From DATMRF01 sp035566435 (GTDB lineage Bacteria > Verrucomicrobiota > Verrucomicrobiia > Limisphaerales > UBA8199), in assembly GCA_035566435.1 (NCBI GenBank), contig DATMRF010000034.1, positions 1 to 64,000 of the forward strand: a stretch of 64,000 nt of DNA. Reading direction: 5' to 3'. Both the position numbers and the translations under genes were made by a program. Shown one piece after another: positions 61,119-64,000 of the stretch (position 1 is the stretch's first letter; the number at the start of each line of letters is the position of its first letter). The notes beneath the pieces were generated by a model that worked only from the letters and a program-made list of their open reading frames with translations, made no database searches and was not told the DNA's origin.

Positions 61119-63515
61119 ATGAATCCATCCGAAAACTCACGCGCATTCGGCGCGCCCGGAATCGAGCCCCGCTGGACCTCCAGCGCAAAAGAAGGCCTGG
61201 GCACCGCTTATCATACGAGCTGCCGGGTCTGGTTCACGCTCAGCCATGGCATCCTCAACGAAATCTACTACCCGACCGTTGATCAACCGAACACGCGCGA
61301 TTTTCAGTTTCTCATCAGCGACGGGGAAACGTTTTGCCACGAGGAAAAGCGCGACCTGGACCACGGGATCGAATACCCGGAACGGGATTGTGTTTTCTAT
61401 CGGCTCACCAATTCAGAGCCCAAGGGGCGCTACCGGGTGATCAAGCACATCCTGACCGATCCGCACCGCTCGGTGGTGCTCATGCACACTCAGCTCGAGG
61501 TGCTGGATGAGTCGCTGCGCGGCAAGCTGCGTCTCTACGCGCTGTTGGCGCCGCACATGGCACGCCAGGGCGCGGGCAACTCCGCCTGGTGTTCTGAAAT
61601 CGGCGGCAACCACCTGCTCCACGCCGAGCGCAAAGGGGTGCATTTGGTCATGGGTTGCAGCCAGGGATTTTCGCGGCGAGCCGTTGGGTATGTCGGAGCC
61701 AGCGACGGCTGGCAGGATTTGACGAACAATTTCAAGATGGACTGGGAGTTCCGCGCCGCCGGCCATGGCAACATCGCGCTGACGGGCGAGATCGTTCCGC
61801 AGGGTGGAGAGCCCTTTACGATCGCGGTTGCTTTTGGGAAAAGTTGTCAGAGCACCGTGGCGAAGTTGCTGCAATCGCTGGCGGAGCCGTTCGAGCTCCA
61901 TCGCGAGGCCTATGTGCGCCAGTGGCAACGCACGGTGGTGAAGCCGAAGTCGGATTTCAGCGCGCACACAGCGGACGGCGGGCACATGTACCGGTTGAGC
62001 CGTTGCATCTTGCTCGCCCACGAAGACAAGACATTTCAAGGCGGCATGGTCGCGTCCATGAGCATCCCATGGGGCGAGGCAAAGGGCGACTCTGATCTGG
62101 GCGGTTATCACCTGGTCTGGACGCGCGACCTGGTGCAAAGCGCGACCGCCCTCCTGGCTTCGGGCCAGACCGGGACACCCCAGCGCGCTTTGATCTGGCT
62201 GGCGGCCATTCAGCGGACAGATGGCAGATTCCCGCAGAATAGCTGGATAAATGGGACCGCTTATTGGTCCGGTCTGCAACTCGATGAAGTCGCGGCCCCC
62301 ATCCTGCTGGCCTGGCGGCTGCATAGTGAAGGCGTTACCCTTGGCCGGTTCAAGCCCTGGATCATGATTTCCCGGGCCGCGGGGTATCTCATCCGGCAGA
62401 GCCCGGTGACCGCCCAGGAACGCTGGGAGGAAAATGCGGGCTATTCCCCCTCGACGCTCGCCACCGTGATTGCCGGTCTGGTTTGTGCCGCCGAGTTCGC
62501 CAAACAGCAGGGCGAAGCGAGCACGGCAGATTTTATTCTGGTGTATGCGGACTGGCTGGCCGCCCACCTTGAGGAATGGACGGTCACCACGAGCGGAGAA
62601 CTGGTCGAAGGGTTCCGGCGCCATTACATTCGAATCAATCCCACCGATCCTGAGGCGCCCGAGCCGCACGCCGACCCGAACACCACGGTGCTGGCAATCG
62701 CCAATGGCGGCGGCGTCCATCCCGCCAGGAACGTAGTCGGCGGCGATTTTCTTCACCTGGTGCGGCTGGGCATCCGTGCCGCGGACGATCCCCTCGTGCG
62801 GGACTCGATTGCGGTGATGGATCGCCTGCTCAAATGCGAACTGCCGCAAGGCCCGTGCTGGCGCCGCTACAATCACGATGGCTATGGGCAGAAGGCTGAC
62901 GGGAGCGCTTTCGATGGGACGGGCGTCGGCCGCGCATGGCCGATTTTGACGGGCGAGCGCGGCCATTACGAACTCGCTGCGGGACGCGATCCCATGCCGT
63001 TCATTGCCGCAATGGAAAAGTTCGCCAACGAAGGTGGCATGATTAGCGAGCAGTTGTGGGACGCCGAAGACCTGGGGGGAATGCGGCGCGGGCTGCCCAC
63101 AGGCGCGGCCATGCCGCTGTGCTGGTCGCATGCGGAATATGTCTCGCTCGTGCGCAGTGCTCACGACGGCGTTTGTTTTGATCGAGTCGAGCCGGCCTTC
63201 CAGCGTTATGTCGTCCAACCGGTGGCAAGCCGGCATGAGATTTGGAGCTTCCGCCACCCACTTGGCCGAATGTCTGCGGGCAAACACCTGCGCCTCATTC
63301 TGGCGGCAGACGCGACGGTCGACTGGTCAGCCGATCATTGGGCGAGCACCAACCGAGTGGACGCCGCTCATAGCAGCGCGGTCAATGTGTGGTTCGCTGA
63401 TTTGCCCACGGAGGGCTGCCCGGAGGGTACAGTGATCGAGTTCACCTTTTTCTGGAAAGAAGCTCAGCGCTCGGAAGGCAGGAACTATTCAGTCAAGGTC
63501 AGCGGACCAAAGTGA
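61119..63515 (+). CDS. Glucoamylase-type glycoside hydrolase family 15
   Basis: A 798-residue protein with an N-terminal glucodextranase-like beta domain (GIEPRWTSSAKEGLGTAYHT through about residue 280) and a C-terminal (alpha/alpha)6 catalytic domain. The family glutamates are visible: general acid in ERWEENAGYSPST (Glu437/438) and general base in GGMISEQLWD (Glu644); TRDLVQSATALLASG matches the catalytic-domain start. It releases glucose from the non-reducing end of alpha-1,4-glucans. No signal peptide is present, so it acts on an internal glycogen-like store. ATG at 61119 is preferred over a GTG at 61098 because GGAAG precedes it. Confidence 0.9.
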   Translation: MNPSENSRAFGAPGIEPRWTSSAKEGLGTAYHTSCRVWFTLSHGILNEIYYPTVDQPNTRDFQFLISDGETFCHEEKRDLDHGIEYPERDCVFYRLTNSEPKGRYRVIKHILTDPHRSVVLMHTQLEVLDESLRGKLRLYALLAPHMARQGAGNSAWCSEIGGNHLLHAERKGVHLVMGCSQGFSRRAVGYVGASDGWQDLTNNFKMDWEFRAAGHGNIALTGEIVPQGGEPFTIAVAFGKSCQSTVAKLLQSLAEPFELHREAYVRQWQRTVVKPKSDFSAHTADGGHMYRLSRCILLAHEDKTFQGGMVASMSIPWGEAKGDSDLGGYHLVWTRDLVQSATALLASGQTGTPQRALIWLAAIQRTDGRFPQNSWINGTAYWSGLQLDEVAAPILLAWRLHSEGVTLGRFKPWIMISRAAGYLIRQSPVTAQERWEENAGYSPSTLATVIAGLVCAAEFAKQQGEASTADFILVYADWLAAHLEEWTVTTSGELVEGFRRHYIRINPTDPEAPEPHADPNTTVLAIANGGGVHPARNVVGGDFLHLVRLGIRAADDPLVRDSIAVMDRLLKCELPQGPCWRRYNHDGYGQKADGSAFDGTGVGRAWPILTGERGHYELAAGRDPMPFIAAMEKFANEGGMISEQLWDAEDLGGMRRGLPTGAAMPLCWSHAEYVSLVRSAHDGVCFDRVEPAFQRYVVQPVASRHEIWSFRHPLGRMSAGKHLRLILAADATVDWSADHWASTNRVDAAHSSAVNVWFADLPTEGCPEGTVIEFTFFWKEAQRSEGRNYSVKVSGPK

Positions 63516-63525
63516 GGGGGCGCCG

Positions 63526-64000
63526 ATGACGCAGAAACGGCTCAAGACGAGCGTGTCCGGCACCAAGGCCATGGGGAGCGTACGGCGGGTGGAAAATAGA
63601 ATGCCCAGCGCGGACCCTTCGCCCAGCGTGCTGACGATTGGGCATTCCACACGCACGCTCGATGAATTCATCGGCCTGCTTCAGGCCCACGGTGCGACTC
63701 GGGTCGTGGATGTGCGGACGGTGCCGCGCTCCCGGCATAACCCACAGTTCAACAAGGGTACACTGCCCCGGGCATTGAAGAAAGCGGGCTTGGGCTATGT
63801 GCATCTGCCGGGACTGGGCGGCCTGCGTCATGCGAAGCGCGATTCGCTGAATGTGGGCTGGCGAAATGCCTCCTTTCGGGGTTACGCGGATTATATGCAG
63901 ACCCCAGAATTTGAGCAGAACCTCGAAGAATTGAGCCGGTTGGCGAACCAGGACCGGCTTGCACTTATGTGCGCCGAGGCGGTGCCGTGGCGATGCCATC
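63526..64000 (+). CDS. DUF488-family protein (3' end beyond window)
   Basis: An open frame from ATG at 63526 to the window end, ten bases after the GH15 stop. A 35-residue Lys/Arg/Ser-rich leader precedes the domain. VLTIGHSTRTLDEFIGLLQA and VVDVRTVPRSRHNPQFN are the DUF488 signature, and LALMCAEAVPWRCH is the conserved Cys/His motif near its end. Function is unknown; a thiol- or metal-based role is suggested by the conserved cysteines. It probably belongs to the same transcription unit as GH15. Confidence 0.85.
   Translation, partial: MTQKRLKTSVSGTKAMGSVRRVENRMPSADPSPSVLTIGHSTRTLDEFIGLLQAHGATRVVDVRTVPRSRHNPQFNKGTLPRALKKAGLGYVHLPGLGGLRHAKRDSLNVGWRNASFRGYADYMQTPEFEQNLEELSRLANQDRLALMCAEAVPWRCH

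Overview
The window is high-GC bacterial DNA that most resembles a soil or freshwater member of the Verrucomicrobiota (Pedosphaera/Limisphaera-type lineage). This assignment is inferred from gene content. Secreted proteins end in a short C-terminal domain finishing in RFYRI, RFFRL or RFYRL, as is common there. Hybrid kinases and chemotaxis-like fusions are abundant. Word-like microrepeats are embedded in phage-type genes. I saw no rRNA, tRNA or CRISPR array.

Layout. (1) 0.1-2.1 kb: a DUF3631 phage/plasmid-type ATPase, followed by microrepeat-rich DNA to 2.8 kb. (2) 2.8-11.4 kb: two secreted paralogous family 9 glycoside hydrolases flanking an opposite-strand repetitive secreted protein. (3) 11.6-25.2 kb: an exopolysaccharide/surface-glycan locus in three tightly packed transcription units. 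It holds three GT4/GT2-type units, the initiating sugar transferase, a Wzy/O-antigen-ligase-type membrane protein, methyltransferases, a phosphatase-superfamily enzyme, a DUF2334 deacetylase-like protein, a uridine-kinase-like P-loop protein, a degenerate nucleotidyltransferase with a left-handed helix, and a STAS protein without the usual phospho-serine. (4) 25.5-27.9 kb: a stranded phage packaging cassette (HTH small-terminase-like protein, small unknown, large terminase) bordered by palindromes and microrepeats. (5) 28.6-31.7 kb: a large secreted FG-GAP protein. (6) 32.6-53.2 kb: signal transduction, with three histidine kinases, one ATPase-less kinase paralogue, four response regulators and a CheB-CheR-PAS fusion. 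A giant cyclic beta-1,2-glucan synthase (NdvB type) and several kinase/regulator remnants lie inside this region. (7) 53.6-57.7 kb: small envelope-stress proteins (BON lipoprotein, a DUF883/YqjE/YqjK-like trio, DUF3309, AI-2E-type transporter, small lipoprotein). (8) 58.0-64.0 kb: a MlaA-alpha/beta-hydrolase fusion, a relic of zwf, polyphosphate glucokinase, a GH15 glucoamylase, and a DUF488 gene cut by the window end.

How it may work together. NdvB (periplasmic glucan), the Yqj-like trio, entericidin, BON and DUF3309 proteins and the AI-2E-type transporter fit an osmotic/envelope-stress response run by the neighbouring kinases and regulators. The strongest support is a directional 14-bp motif, GGGGKRAACMCCCY, found upstream of a BON lipoprotein gene, a DUF3309 gene, a receiver protein and a truncated receiver gene just ahead of entericidin. 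A 17-bp relative precedes a PAS kinase. I propose this as an unrecognised operator or extracytoplasmic-sigma promoter element; it is the main novelty candidate here. The zwf relic, ppgK and GH15 look like the remains of an alpha-glucan-to-pentose-phosphate operon.
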